A stretch of 64,000 bases of DNA from Methyloligella solikamskensis (GCF_042676065.1 NZ_JBHTJO010000001.1:620001-684000), one strand, 5' to 3'; shown: positions 27,082 through 36,200, counted from the first letter of the stretch. Notes: generated by a model from the letters alone, not told the origin. Translations and numbers: made by a program.

Positions 27082-28196
27082 AAAAACCGGTCTCTGGTGC
27101 GCTCACGCATCTGGTGGTTCTTGGCGGCATCTTGGTTAGCCTGGGACTGATTGCGGTTAGCGCCACACTGAACTTCCGGATGGCGTATCGGATGGGCGAC
27201 AGCGAGCTCGACGGGCTGATCTTCGGCAGTGGCGCGGCACTCGCCGATTGCCTGAAGGCGATGCTGGTCTTCTTTATTTTCTGGGGTTGGCGGCAGCGGG
27301 AATGGTTGGCGGTGTCTGCTGGCTCTCTCGTGTTCGTCGTGTGCAGCGCGTATTCGCTCACCGCCGGCATTGGCTATGCGGCCCAGCTGCGCGCGCACTC
27401 GGAAGCTGTCCGGACCGATGCATCACAGGCGCGGTCGGCTGTGACGTCAGAAATCGAGAGGCTTGAAACCCGCCAAGAACAGCTTGGGCCGCAGCGAAGC
27501 GCGAGGGAGATTTCTGCGGCTATAGAGACCGTGTACGCCCGTGTTTTGGGAAAGACCACTGTCGGCAAATATTCCGAAAACTGCACCACCGGCGGAAACT
27601 GGTCGCGCCATTCGTGCGAGGAGGCTGCGAAGCTACGGCTGGAATTGGCACAGGCCGAGGAGGCGGAGAACGTCGCGCTCCGACTTACGGAGATGCGTGC
27701 GGAACTGAGGTCACTAGGTGCGTCCGGTGCGGAGGGTGGCTCGGACCCCCAGCTGGCCGCTCTCAGCGGGATCTTGCAGACGACCGGTCTCGGCGCTGAT
27801 CAAGGCGGCGTACGTCTTGCGCTGCTGGTGCTCGTCGGGTGTTTGTTCGAGCTTGGAAGTGGTCTGGGACTTTATGTGGCGACTGTTCCCTGGCGAAAGT
27901 CCCGCAATGGTCAAGCAGCGATGCCACGCGAGGTCGGTGACGTCGAGGATTTCGCGGTGGAGCGATTGGTCCCGCGACGCGGGGAGGGGCTGAGTATCAC
28001 GGCACTCTTTTGCGAGTATCTCAGATGGGCCGCTGCGACCGGCGCAGACGCACTGCCGGAGGGCGAGTTTGCGGAGCGCTTTGCGCGTCTCGCCGGTGAG
28101 TGTGGGTTGCCGACACGGTACGAGCAGATGCGGCTGTTCTTGCCAAATGTTGGGCTGAGCCAAACGGGAACAGCCGCCACAGATCGCACCGCATAA
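27078..28196 (+). CDS. Element-encoded membrane protein with coiled coil
   Basis: A 372-residue protein I do not recognise. Three membrane helices lie at about 8-30, 48-72 and 78-104; then a charged coiled-coil loop at about 108-225 with two Cys (ENCTTGGNWSRHSCEEA); a fourth helix at about 246-270; and a cytoplasmic tail to the end. The gene also contains two iteron-like 17-mers (27874-27890 forward, 28166-28182 reversed) that match those of the origin region just downstream. The coupling to an RHH gene and the proximity to rep suggest a role in maintenance, exclusion or conjugation of the element. Confidence 0.7.
   Translation: MKKPVSGALTHLVVLGGILVSLGLIAVSATLNFRMAYRMGDSELDGLIFGSGAALADCLKAMLVFFIFWGWRQREWLAVSAGSLVFVVCSAYSLTAGIGYAAQLRAHSEAVRTDASQARSAVTSEIERLETRQEQLGPQRSAREISAAIETVYARVLGKTTVGKYSENCTTGGNWSRHSCEEAAKLRLELAQAEEAENVALRLTEMRAELRSLGASGAEGGSDPQLAALSGILQTTGLGADQGGVRLALLVLVGCLFELGSGLGLYVATVPWRKSRNGQAAMPREVGDVEDFAVERLVPRRGEGLSITALFCEYLRWAAATGADALPEGEFAERFARLAGECGLPTRYEQMRLFLPNVGLSQTGTAATDRTA
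27874..27890 (+). repeat. Iteron copy inside the membrane-protein gene
   Basis: ATGTGGCGACTGTTCCC here is identical over all 17 bases to the iteron at 28758-28774, although it lies within coding sequence (Tyr-Val-Ala-Thr-Val-Pro in a membrane helix). Confidence 0.6.
28166..28182 (-). repeat. Inverted iteron copy at the end of the membrane-protein gene
   Basis: On the minus strand this reads CTGTGGCGGCTGTTCCC, matching the iteron consensus at all but one or two positions and in opposite orientation to the main arrays. It overlaps the last codons of the upstream gene. Confidence 0.6.
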
Positions 28197-28353
28197 ATAC
28201 AAATGGCCGAAGGCCTTCGTGATCGTACAGCGCTTAGGATTCGCCGCAGTGGAAGCTTTGGGTGTTCAGGCGCTAGCGAGACACCACGAACCAGAATTAT
28301 TCCCCGATTTTCTGTTCAGCTAAGCGCATTGTTCATGTGGCGAGAAGGCCCGC

Positions 28354-28362
28354 TTATCCACA
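28354..28362 (+). promoter_or_regulatory. DnaA box
   Basis: TTATCCACA is an exact match to the DnaA box consensus. It lies about 90 bp before the first iteron, in the AT-richer part of the region. Confidence 0.65.
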
Positions 28363-28451
28363 GCCGGGGCGGTCTCTTCTTTCTCTAATAGTCTCTAGAG
28401 TAGTCTCTAAGGCTCGCTAAGCATTTGAGCCTTTGCGAGTTTTCAGGGAGG

Positions 28452-28531
28452 CTGTGGCGGCGCCTCCTAAAACTGCGACCCCACTTCCGGAATCTGTGTG
28501 CTGGATTCCGAGAACTGTGACCTCGCCTCCG
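28452..28531 (+). repeat. Iteron set 1, four degenerate 17-mers at 21-bp period
   Basis: Units start at 28452, 28473, 28494 and 28515. They share CTGnG at the start and TCCG (or TCCT) at the end; the middle differs. The exact 21-bp phasing over four units supports common origin despite sequence decay. Confidence 0.55.
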
Positions 28532-28605
28532 CTTCTGCCGCCAGGAAATGCAGCGACGGAACTTCAACGACTTAGAGGACGATATCCCATCGGGACCACG
28601 GAGAG

Positions 28606-28685
28606 ATGTGACCGCCGTTCCCGGATATGTGATCGCTGTTCCGACTGCTGTGGCGGCCGTTCCGAGAACTGTCGTCGTTGTTCCG
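28606..28685 (+). repeat. Iteron set 2, four strong 17-mers at 21-bp period
   Basis: Units start at 28606, 28627, 28648 and 28669: ATGTGACCGCCGTTCCC, ATGTGATCGCTGTTCCG, CTGTGGCGGCCGTTCCG and CTGTCGTCGTTGTTCCG. Two helical turns separate the units, so a bound initiator would line up on one face of the DNA. Confidence 0.75.
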
Positions 28686-28757
28686 AAGTGCCGCTCGTCC
28701 GATGAGGGCAAGGCTGGCGGCCATGGTTGCGTCGATCACACAGATGGTTGCCCAATT

Positions 28758-28795
28758 ATGTGGCGACTGTTCCCAAATCTGTTGCCGCTGTTCCC
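28758..28795 (+). repeat. Iteron set 3, two units overlapping the rep promoter
   Basis: ATGTGGCGACTGTTCCC (28758) and CTGTTGCCGCTGTTCCC (28779) are again 21 bp apart. They end 24 bp before the probable rep start codon, where bound Rep could block its own transcription. Confidence 0.7.
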
Positions 28796-28819
28796 GTGAT
28801 CGGCTTACGCTGTTTGGGA

Positions 28820-29830
28820 ATGCAAAACACGTCTACCTCACGCGAACTCTCAGCCGCCGAGAAGAAGCGGCTTGAGCGGGTGGGTAACAGACGAGGGCGG
28901 AACCGACCGTCTAAGGTGCCGGCAAGACTTGCGCGAACCAGTGCATTCGCACCGAAGCGCCGTGGCCTCATTACGGATTCATCCTTTGAACGTCTTTACA
29001 TCGTGCGCGGCCATTCTGTGGTCCGCGTCAGCGGCCGCGAACTAGGTTCTCAGCACCGGGATGCTCTCTACGCTGTCTTTCGACTAGGTCACGAGAGAGA
29101 GACGGTAAGAGATCCGTCCGCGACGGTGGGGCTGCGTAACTATCTGAAGGTCGAGACCACTTGGCGCGAGCTGCTCAAGTGCATGGGGCTCACCCAGCAC
29201 GTCAACAACGTCGCGGCGCTTCATTACACTTTCGAGGATATCAAGAAGGTGGTGGTGACCATCTATGAGGGCGACGAGCAGCGTCTGCTGGAGAAGTTTC
29301 GTCAGGGCAAGCTGCCCAAAGATGGCGGTAAGATGGGGAACATGCTCCACGATGTGGAATGGACTGGGCTCGGTCTCGACGACCGGGTCTGCGTTTACTA
29401 CGGGGAGTGGAGTGCTGCCATGGTGGTGTCGGCGAAGCTGGTAAGCCTCAATGCCGACGTGCAGTTCGCGCTCGGCTCTGACTACGCCAAGTCCTTCTGG
29501 CCGTATATCGATAGCTTTCAGAAACACACCTGGGTGGACGAAGAGCGTCTCGCGGAGCTCGTCGGCCGCGATCTGTGGGGGCCGCATGAGAGCGCGGAAA
29601 CCCGTCGCGATTTTCGTAGCAAGTGCCGCAAGGCCCTCGACGACATGGTCAAGGCGGGAGGGCTACGCTCCTGGAGAGCCGAGGTCAAAGGCGACGGCCG
29701 CCGTAAGTCCCGGCGCTATCACTATGAGCACGGCCTGGATGCGCAGCTTGAGTTGCCGATGGCGTCGCAAGAAGTCCTTGGGATCGAGGGCAAGGATGAA
29801 CGAGCAGTGGTCGAGGTCGTCGACGCTTGA
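28820..29830 (+). CDS. Probable replication initiator (Rep) protein
   Basis: A 336-residue basic protein beginning just after an iteron array. It has an Arg/Lys-rich N-terminus, a central alpha/beta part (about 70-200) and a second half with SDYAKSFWPYIDSFQ followed by RRDFRSKCRKALDDMVKAG, which looks like the paired winged-helix layout of iteron-binding initiators such as RepE or TrfA. I did not recognise a specific family, so the call rests on architecture and on the adjacent iterons and DnaA box. The start at 28820 is preferred over 28727, which would make the iterons coding. Its 3' end overlaps the convergent methyltransferase gene by 146 bp. Confidence 0.65.
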   Translation: MQNTSTSRELSAAEKKRLERVGNRRGRNRPSKVPARLARTSAFAPKRRGLITDSSFERLYIVRGHSVVRVSGRELGSQHRDALYAVFRLGHERETVRDPSATVGLRNYLKVETTWRELLKCMGLTQHVNNVAALHYTFEDIKKVVVTIYEGDEQRLLEKFRQGKLPKDGGKMGNMLHDVEWTGLGLDDRVCVYYGEWSAAMVVSAKLVSLNADVQFALGSDYAKSFWPYIDSFQKHTWVDEERLAELVGRDLWGPHESAETRRDFRSKCRKALDDMVKAGGLRSWRAEVKGDGRRKSRRYHYEHGLDAQLELPMASQEVLGIEGKDERAVVEVVDA

Positions 29831-30491
29831 ACGTTCTCGTCGATAGCCAGCGAAACCTCGTCGCTCCTGCATGGTCGTGCTGCCAGACAATCCAGCAATA
29901 GCGTTGTTTGGCGATCGACGTAGTCGCCCGGCTTGGATCCCCGTAGGGCCAGCAGGTGCATTCGTCGAGCGCATAGATGACCGCCGGCGGATTTCCCACG
30001 TAGAAGTTATGCCGGATGGGGTGACACAGGCCGCTTAGATTCATCAGCATCGCAACCTTGCCTCCTGTCTCCTTGGTCAGACGCAAAGCATGCCGCACGA
30101 ATGCATCAGCTAACCCGCGCCCGTAAGGGGGATTGGTGACGATGTGTCTGGCGAGCGGTCGCCGCTCGGCGAGGAAGTCGCGGTCCGCTTCACCGAAGCC
30201 GTAATCGACGAGATCGGTGGACACCACGTCGTGGCCGTTCTCAATAAGCACTTTTGCAATATGGCCTTCACCACACGCGGGCTCCCAGATACTTCCGTCG
30301 AAGTCTTCTGCGGAGAGGAGGGCACGCGTGGCCTCCGGGGGTGTGGGATAAAACTCGTACGCGGCGCGCATGGGATGAAGTTGCGGTCCCATGCGAAAGG
30401 CGCGGGCGGTCTCGGTCACGACCACATGGGGATTAACGAGACGGGCCGGCTTCTGGCGCAAGTCTGTCGAGGGATGGAGCAGGAGCGTCAT
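29685..30491 (-). CDS. DNA N6-adenine methyltransferase-like protein
   Basis: A 268-residue Rossmann-fold methyltransferase. The SAM motif is EPACGEGHIAKVL and the catalytic motif IVTNPPYGRG (NPPY, typical of N6-adenine or other amino methyltransferases); YEFYPTPPEAT near the start is common in phage and plasmid orphan enzymes. The last 50 or so residues are Arg/Pro-rich, are encoded antisense to the end of rep, and look like a read-through extension. Its ATG overlaps the stop of the preceding 55-residue gene. No restriction endonuclease gene is nearby, so it is an orphan methyltransferase. Confidence 0.82.
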   Translation of the reverse strand: MTLLLHPSTDLRQKPARLVNPHVVVTETARAFRMGPQLHPMRAAYEFYPTPPEATRALLSAEDFDGSIWEPACGEGHIAKVLIENGHDVVSTDLVDYGFGEADRDFLAERRPLARHIVTNPPYGRGLADAFVRHALRLTKETGGKVAMLMNLSGLCHPIRHNFYVGNPPAVIYALDECTCWPYGDPSRATTSIAKQRYCWIVWQHDHAGATRFRWLSTRTFKRRRPRPLLVHPCPRSQGLLATPSATQAAHPGRAHSDSAGTYGGRRL

Positions 30492-30655
30492 CGGTCGGAG
30501 CTTTCGTTAGCGTCCCACGTGTAGGCGGGATTGTTCTCGTAGTGCTCGGCGAACAGCGCCTCTGCGAGATCGTCGAGCTGATGGGGTGTCAGTCCGGGGT
30601 AGGTCTCCCCGAACTGACCGCGCAGGAATGCGCGGTCGGTCGCGGAAAGGTTCAT
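30488..30655 (-). CDS. Small acidic protein, 55 residues
   Basis: The frame begins ATG after AGGAGGAG, encodes MNLSATDRAFLRGQFGETYP and an acidic second half, and ends with a TGA overlapping the ATG of the methyltransferase gene. Its own ATG overlaps the TAA of the preceding gene. The strong ribosome-binding site and two-sided overlap make it a credible gene. No family was recognised. Confidence 0.65.
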   Translation of the reverse strand: MNLSATDRAFLRGQFGETYPGLTPHQLDDLAEALFAEHYENNPAYTWDANESSDR

Positions 30656-30879
30656 TAGGCCGCTCCTCCTTGGGTGGCCTCGGCCTTCTCCTTGCGGATG
30701 CGGATGACAAGTCGTCCGTCATTGCTGGTCGGTACGTAGTCGAGGCTGAGGTTTAGACCTTGCCCGTCCTCATGGATCCAGGCGGCGCCGATCTTGGTCC
30801 AGAAGGCGTTCTTGCCTTCGCCGCGCACGTGGCAGATGTCGTGCGTGGGTTTGCGGTTGGTGGTTTGCTGATTGGCCAT
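30655..30879 (-). CDS. Small protein of unknown function, 74 residues
   Basis: First gene of a three-gene operon with the 55-residue protein and the methyltransferase (TAATG then ATGA overlaps). AGGAG precedes the ATG at 30879. The sequence (DICHVRGEGKNAFWTKIGAA, then LVIRIRKEK) suggests a small beta-rich fold of the type often seen on plasmids and conjugative elements. No domain name can be given with confidence. Confidence 0.65.
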   Translation of the reverse strand: MANQQTTNRKPTHDICHVRGEGKNAFWTKIGAAWIHEDGQGLNLSLDYVPTSNDGRLVIRIRKEKAEATQGGAA

Positions 30880-31214
30880 GGTGGCTATCTCCTGTTTGGT
30901 TGAAGGCCACACCCGTTGCGGCCTGTCGGCGGTCAGAAGAGCCATCGGCTGGGACGGGATCGCCATAGGGGAGGGGCATCGCCCGACTGCACGAGGCATA
31001 TGCCGAGGAAGTGAGGGGAGACCCCTTGGCGAGACTGTGCCGTGGCTCACACCGGCCGACCTTGCTTGGCCGCAGAGGAGGGGAGTCCATCGGACGTAGG
31101 AGATATCCAAAGGAGGAGAAGTCAGCACCAGCCTAGCCGAAGCAGGTCATCGGGTTGTGCTCTCGCGAGATGCAACGCATAAATATTGGCTTTGCGTCAG
31201 AGTCGGGGGACGGG
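30880..31214. other. Divergent intergenic region, 335 bp
   Basis: Holds the promoters for the methyltransferase operon (leftward) and the 31215 gene (rightward). No repeat, RNA or small gene was recognised. Confidence 0.4.
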
Positions 31215-32060
31215 ATGGGCTGGGAGCATATGATGAGACGCGCAGCGTGGAATTTTGGCTACGCTGTCGGTGACAAGATTGGCGAGGCGCTCACGCGGCC
31301 CCGGTCGCAGCCGAAGCCGCCCCTTAAGAGCCAAAGGGTGCAAAGCGCACCGGCGAAACGCGTATCCAAGACAGTCCGCTTTTCGGCCCCGGAGTCGCGG
31401 CTGGCCAACGAGCTTCCGATGCGGTTGGCCATCTGGGGCAAGGCTAACCCCCTCCTGCTGTTCCGTGAGTACCTGTCAGTCGTCGTCGCCAATGATCCCG
31501 ATACCCGGCATATGAGCGACGAGCTCATTTCCAGGGTGTACGAGCGGGCGTATGCGGATCGGATGAATCCCATCATCCAGGAGCTCTTGCTTGCTTTCGA
31601 TCATTTCCGAAAGACCAGGCCAGACGTGTTTCAGCAGATGATCGCCCTTCTAGTGAAGGGCTACCCGGTTCTTGGCGCTATCATCGCGAGTGGAGACTAC
31701 AGTCCAAACCGGGAAAAGCAGCGCCACGAGGATCACAAAACCTGGCTCGCGTGGCTCTTGACGCACAACCCAAGCCTATTCGCGGAAGCCTATTTCGAGC
31801 TGCTATGTCAGTTCATGCCGGAGCTGAACCAGGCCTCACGAGCAGATCAACTAAGGCACATTGACCAACTGGTCTCCAACCACCGGAATCGGAGCTCGAT
31901 TCAAAAGAGCATCTGCGAAGGATTGGATAGCTGGGCAAATCGAGACCCAAAGGGGTGCAGGCAGTTCCGCCGCAAGGTCGAGTTCATGAGGCTGAGCGTG
32001 CGCGCGGCTGAGGAAGCGGGAAGGCGGGAGAACCGCCCACGCTGGGTCAGCGATCGCTGA
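31215..32060 (+). CDS. Hypothetical protein of the mobile element
   Basis: A 281-residue mainly helical, basic soluble protein I do not recognise. The N-terminal 60 residues are Arg/Pro-rich; the rest (about 70-270) is helical with motifs such as FREYLSVVVANDPDTRHMSDEL. The start is uncertain: the frame opens at GTG 31155, with ATG at 31215 (after GGGGGACGGG) and at 31230 (after GGGAG) as better candidates. It stands alone, with a HicB-like gene 32 bp after it. Confidence 0.6.
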   Translation: MGWEHMMRRAAWNFGYAVGDKIGEALTRPRSQPKPPLKSQRVQSAPAKRVSKTVRFSAPESRLANELPMRLAIWGKANPLLLFREYLSVVVANDPDTRHMSDELISRVYERAYADRMNPIIQELLLAFDHFRKTRPDVFQQMIALLVKGYPVLGAIIASGDYSPNREKQRHEDHKTWLAWLLTHNPSLFAEAYFELLCQFMPELNQASRADQLRHIDQLVSNHRNRSSIQKSICEGLDSWANRDPKGCRQFRRKVEFMRLSVRAAEEAGRRENRPRWVSDR

Positions 32061-32092
32061 TTAGGGGTCGTACTGTAAATAGGTGATCCGCC

Positions 32093-32353
32093 ATGACCGA
32101 CTATCATTGGCCATGCCACGTGTCTCAGGACGAAGACGGTAGCTACCGCGTCAGTCCCGCTGGCATGGCGGGTTGCGACGGTACCGGCAAAACCCAGGAA
32201 GAAGCCGAGGCCCGTGCTCGCCAGGCGCTTCAGCACTTCCTTCTCTCCAGCGACGAGGAAGCGCTTTTGGCAATCGGCGTTTATCAGCATGGCGATATCG
32301 AGAGCGCCCTAACGGGCGAAATGATCCGCCTGAAGGTGGACCTGCCCGATTAG
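32093..32353 (+). CDS. HicB-like small protein (copy 1)
   Basis: An 86-residue protein. The pattern of a Tyr-rich strand (SYRVSPAGMAGCDGTGKT) followed by an EAEARARQALQ helix resembles the partial RNase H fold of HicB antitoxins. There is no C-terminal DNA-binding domain and no HicA toxin gene beside it, so it is a solitary relative. AGGTGAT precedes the ATG. A clear paralogue lies at 51886-52164; both end in SGEMIRLEIELP or TGEMIRLKVDLP. Confidence 0.7.
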   Translation: MTDYHWPCHVSQDEDGSYRVSPAGMAGCDGTGKTQEEAEARARQALQHFLLSSDEEALLAIGVYQHGDIESALTGEMIRLKVDLPD

Positions 32354-32412
32354 CAGCTCTCACCTGCCGAATCCCGCTTGACCGTGTTCCTATTTTGTTC
32401 TGATTTCTCGCC

Positions 32413-32607
32413 ATGCAAGAGGGGCAGGAATTCACCTTCCGGATCGAGGTCCTGGAAGACCATGGCTGGTCGGTCGAGCACGTGATGGCGGGAGCCGACC
32501 AGCTGCTCGTCGCCTACGCCGCCTTCCATGAGACGGTGAAGCAGAGACCGGGCCGGCGAGTTGTTCTCTGCCAGCGGGCGCGCATCATTGCCAAGAGTTG
32601 GGAATAG
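32413..32607 (+). CDS. Small hypothetical protein, 64 residues
   Basis: Begins 59 bp after the HicB-like gene in the same direction, with sequence TFRIEVLEDHGWSVEHVMAG. It looks like a compact alpha/beta protein. No good ribosome-binding site precedes the ATG, and the family is unknown. Confidence 0.45.
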   Translation: MQEGQEFTFRIEVLEDHGWSVEHVMAGADQLLVAYAAFHETVKQRPGRRVVLCQRARIIAKSWE

Positions 32608-32785
32608 CGGTCCGGGGCAGCCGCCGCCATAAGGATAGAGGGGCCATCCGGTCTATTCGGCGGCGTCCCACCGAAGAGGACGTGGTATTGAGCTGCGCCC
32701 GGCGCGGCGCAGCCACCGCCTTATTCGCCAACTGAATGGTGGCCCGCACCAATCCTAGGCTGAGACCATTTCAACCACAAGCTGC

Positions 32786-33175
32786 CTAATCGCTAGGCAC
32801 CGTTGCTGTGCGCAACTTCTTCAACAGCGGATCGTCGGCTTTGCGGGGACGTTCAACGGTTGGCTGCTGCGGCGGAGGCGGGGTTACACCCATCAGAAGA
32901 CGATCAGTTATATCGAGCGCCTGCTGGAGCGCATGCAGCGTGCGCGGCGCATCGGCATCAAGGGCGCATTTGAACGCCCGGTCGATGTCCGGCTGACATT
33001 GCGGTGGCATGGTGCCGGTGGCTTCGCGGATGAAGTCCATGGTGTCGGAGACCACAGCGAGGCATTGCCGACGCAGCAATTCGTATGGTGAGCGCGACGC
33101 TGTGCGGGCCAGAGCCTCAATCTGCTCGTCCAGCTCACGGCGTCGGTCTGCAATCATGCGTTCAGGATAGCACAA
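32786..33175 (-). CDS. Hypothetical helical protein, 129 residues
   Basis: A largely helical protein (RELDEQIEALARTASRSPYE) with a Pro-rich C-terminal stretch (GVTPPPPQQP). It is divergent from the large secreted protein gene at 33238. No domain was recognised. A later in-frame ATG (six codons in) is possible. Confidence 0.5.
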   Translation of the reverse strand: MCYPERMIADRRRELDEQIEALARTASRSPYELLRRQCLAVVSDTMDFIREATGTMPPQCQPDIDRAFKCALDADAPRTLHALQQALDITDRLLMGVTPPPPQQPTVERPRKADDPLLKKLRTATVPSD

Positions 33176-33237
33176 GAATTGCGCAGCGGAGTTGAGCGCG
33201 GGTCGGCAACCTGCGAAAGTTGCTCGTAATCAAAACA

Positions 33238-36200
33238 ATGAAATCGCTCGCGCCCGTTCGTCTGCTTGGCCTAGTGGTCTGGCTGGTGGCATGGAGCGCT
33301 GTCGCTGTGGCCGACTGCACCAGTCCCGACGGTCAGGAAGGGACGATCGACTACAATTCCACCACCCATCAATTCGAGTATTGCGACGAGGCGGATGCGT
33401 GGCAGCCCCTGGGCTCCGGTGGCGGTAGTCTGGCTACGCTGTCCGATGTCTCGGCGAGCACGCCGTTTGAGGGAGCGGTGCTGCGCTACAATAATTCGGC
33501 AAGCAGATGGGAGACGGTAGATGTCTCCACGGCCATGAGCACCACCAGCATCCAGTCAGAATGGCCGGATGCAATTATGTGCTTCATATCAAACCCGAAC
33601 TACGGGATGCAGATCCTCTACAAAAGCTCGGCTACGCCAGGTGGAGTGAAGCATTACTCAAAGATTGGACCAGGGACCCAATCGAACTCGATGGATGTAA
33701 AATTTGCGAGCGATGGAGCGTTTAGCTCGTACTCAAACATCACAACAACTGACTGCAATCAGAGCATCTCATGGCTGTATGCTAACGGGCGGGCTTTCAA
33801 CTTCATAGGCGGTACCAGCGGCGATACCGCTGCTCTCGGTGACCGCATCACCTCCGGCACGCTGGCGGTGACGGCGGTGAGCGAAACCGGCTTCATCAAT
33901 CTCTCAATCGCCGACACCACGTGGGGCTACTTCGGCAACGCGGTGAGCTACCTGCCGACCATATCGGCGACCAGCGTTCGCAGCCGCCATATCTCGTCGA
34001 GTTATGTGCAGCTGACCAGCGCCACCACGACGCCTACCTGCAACGCCGGCGCGACCGGAACCATGCGCTACACCAGCGGCACAATGCAGGTCTGCGATGG
34101 CTCCGCCTGGGGCAACATCGGTATTGGCGTTCCCACCGGCACCATTGCCGCCTTCGCCCGCAGCAGCTGTCCCACCGGATGGAGCGAGTACACTCCCTCA
34201 CGCGGCCGCTTCTTGCGGGGGATTGATAACGGGGCGGGGAATGATCCGGATGGCACGCGGGCGGCGGGTGACACCCAAGGCGACGAACTGCGCTCCCATC
34301 TGCATTCAGTCGACCCTCCTCTGACGACCACTAGTACAGACGGAGAGCATAATCACCGTAGGTGGTTTCGGGACAACTTGTCTGGGGGTGGGAGCGGAAA
34401 TGAAGTAACGGGATCGGGTGGTGCCGACAACTACACAACCACAAGCGATGATGGCGCTCACAGTCATGGTGTCGACATCGCGGTGTTTGACAGTTCGGCG
34501 ACCGGCGGTGACGAAACCCGGCCCAAGAACGTCGCAGTGACCTTCTGTCAATACAACGGTTTTCAAAGTCAGCTCTCCACCGGCGTTGCCACATTGGCCA
34601 GCCTGAGCGATGTAAGTGTCGGTGGCGCGACGTCAGGCCAGGCCTTGGTGTTCGATGGTGCCAGCTGGGTGCCGAGCACGACGAGCAGCGTTGGCGGCTT
34701 CGATGACCTAAGCGATGTTGACACCTCCGGCGCGTCAGCCGGCGATGTCATTCGCTTCGACGGCTCGGGCTGGGTCGTCAGCACAACCGGCGACAGCACC
34801 GCCCTAGGCGACCGCATCACCTCCGGCACGCTGGCGGTAACGGCGGTCAGCGAGACCGGCCTCATCAATCTCTCCAGCAACGACACCACGTGGGGCTATC
34901 TCGGCAATGCGGTGAGCTATTTGCCGACCATCTCGGCGACGAATGTCCGCAGCCGTCATGTCTCGTCGAGCTATGTGCAGCTGACCAGCGCCACGACGAC
35001 GCTTACCTGCAACGCCGGCGCGACCGGCACCATTCGCTACACCAGCGGGACGATGCAGGTCTGCGACGGCTCCAGCTGGGGCAATATCGGCATCGGCGTT
35101 CCCACCGGCACTATCGCCGCTTTCGAGGCGTCCAGCTGTCCCACGGGCTGGAGCGAATACCAAGCTGCTCGCGGCCGCTTCCTGCGGGGGATTGATAATG
35201 GTGCGGGGAATGATCCGGATGGGACGCGGGCGGCCGGCGATATGCAAGGTGATGCTTTGCAGGGTCACCGGCATGCCCATTACAATACGACAGTGGGTGC
35301 GACCTCGGGCAGCAGCGGTCACCTTCATAGCGCTGGCGGAGGGAACACAACTCAAAGTCACGAAAATACTGTAAGAGATCCTATCACGGATGGTACTAAT
35401 GGCACGCCGCGCACAGCAAACGAAACTCGCCCCAAGAACGTCGCCGTCACGTTCTGCCAATACGCCGGCTTTCAAAGCCAGCTGCAGACCGGCGTTGCGA
35501 CCCTCGCCAGCCTGAGTGACGTCAGCATCGGTGGTGCGAGCAGCGGCCAGGCTTTGGTGTTCGACGGCGCCAGCTGGGTGCCCAGCACGACGCTCGGCGG
35601 AACCACCGCCGCCAGCAGCACCGGAGCCATCCAGTTCAAAGCCGCCGCCGGCGGCCTCGGTGGTGACACGTCCAATCTCTTCTGGGACAATGCGAACAAG
35701 CGCCTCGGTCTCGGTACCGACGAGCCAGACCACACTCTGGAAGTCATCACCGCGAACACGTCGAGCTATGCCGCGCGCATCGCCAATACCGGCAATGCGA
35801 CAACCGCGCATGGGCTGCAAGTTGTCGCCGGCGTCGACGGCACCGGAAGCGGCGCGATGCTGATGCAGTTCACGCGGCCAGACGGTACAGTTCTCGGCTC
35901 GCTCAGCCAGTCCGGCGCGAACACGATGGTTTACACCGCTGTTTCCGACAGGCGCACGAAGACCGGCATTGTCGAAACCCGCTTCGGACTCGAAGACCTC
36001 ATGAAGGTCCAGGTTCGCGATTTCAACTATAGGTCCGACCCATCCCACACCGTGCAAACCGGCTTCATCGCTCAAGAGCTTCAAGAGGTATTCCCGGAAG
36101 CGGTCGCCACCAATGGCGATGACGGCCAAGCGCCGCTGGAGGAGGGCGCTCAACCCTGGTCGGTCGATTACGGCCGGCTGACCCCGCTGCTGGTAAAGGC

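Larger units (their letters stand above)
28197..28819. other. Putative replication origin (oriV) with iterons and DnaA box
   Basis: A 623-bp region before the Rep-like gene with no credible gene. It starts with an AT-richer part (28290-28440) holding a perfect DnaA box at 28354-28362 and a doubled TAGTCTCTA (28389 and 28401). Then come three sets of 17-bp iterons at 21-bp period: 28452-28531 (four, degenerate), 28606-28685 (four, strong) and 28758-28795 (two, strong). This is the layout of iteron-controlled plasmid origins. Frames that read through the iterons give only a seven-residue periodic pattern. Confidence 0.7.

Noticed and set aside
28452..28795. CRISPR array
   Set aside because: The repeats are 17 bp with only 4-bp gaps, are degenerate, and no cas genes are present.
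28433..28800. Frames with a seven-residue repeat (such as VxAVPxx) across the iterons
   Set aside because: A 21-bp period automatically gives a seven-residue repeat in any frame. There is no ribosome-binding site and the frames end within the region, so iterons explain it better.
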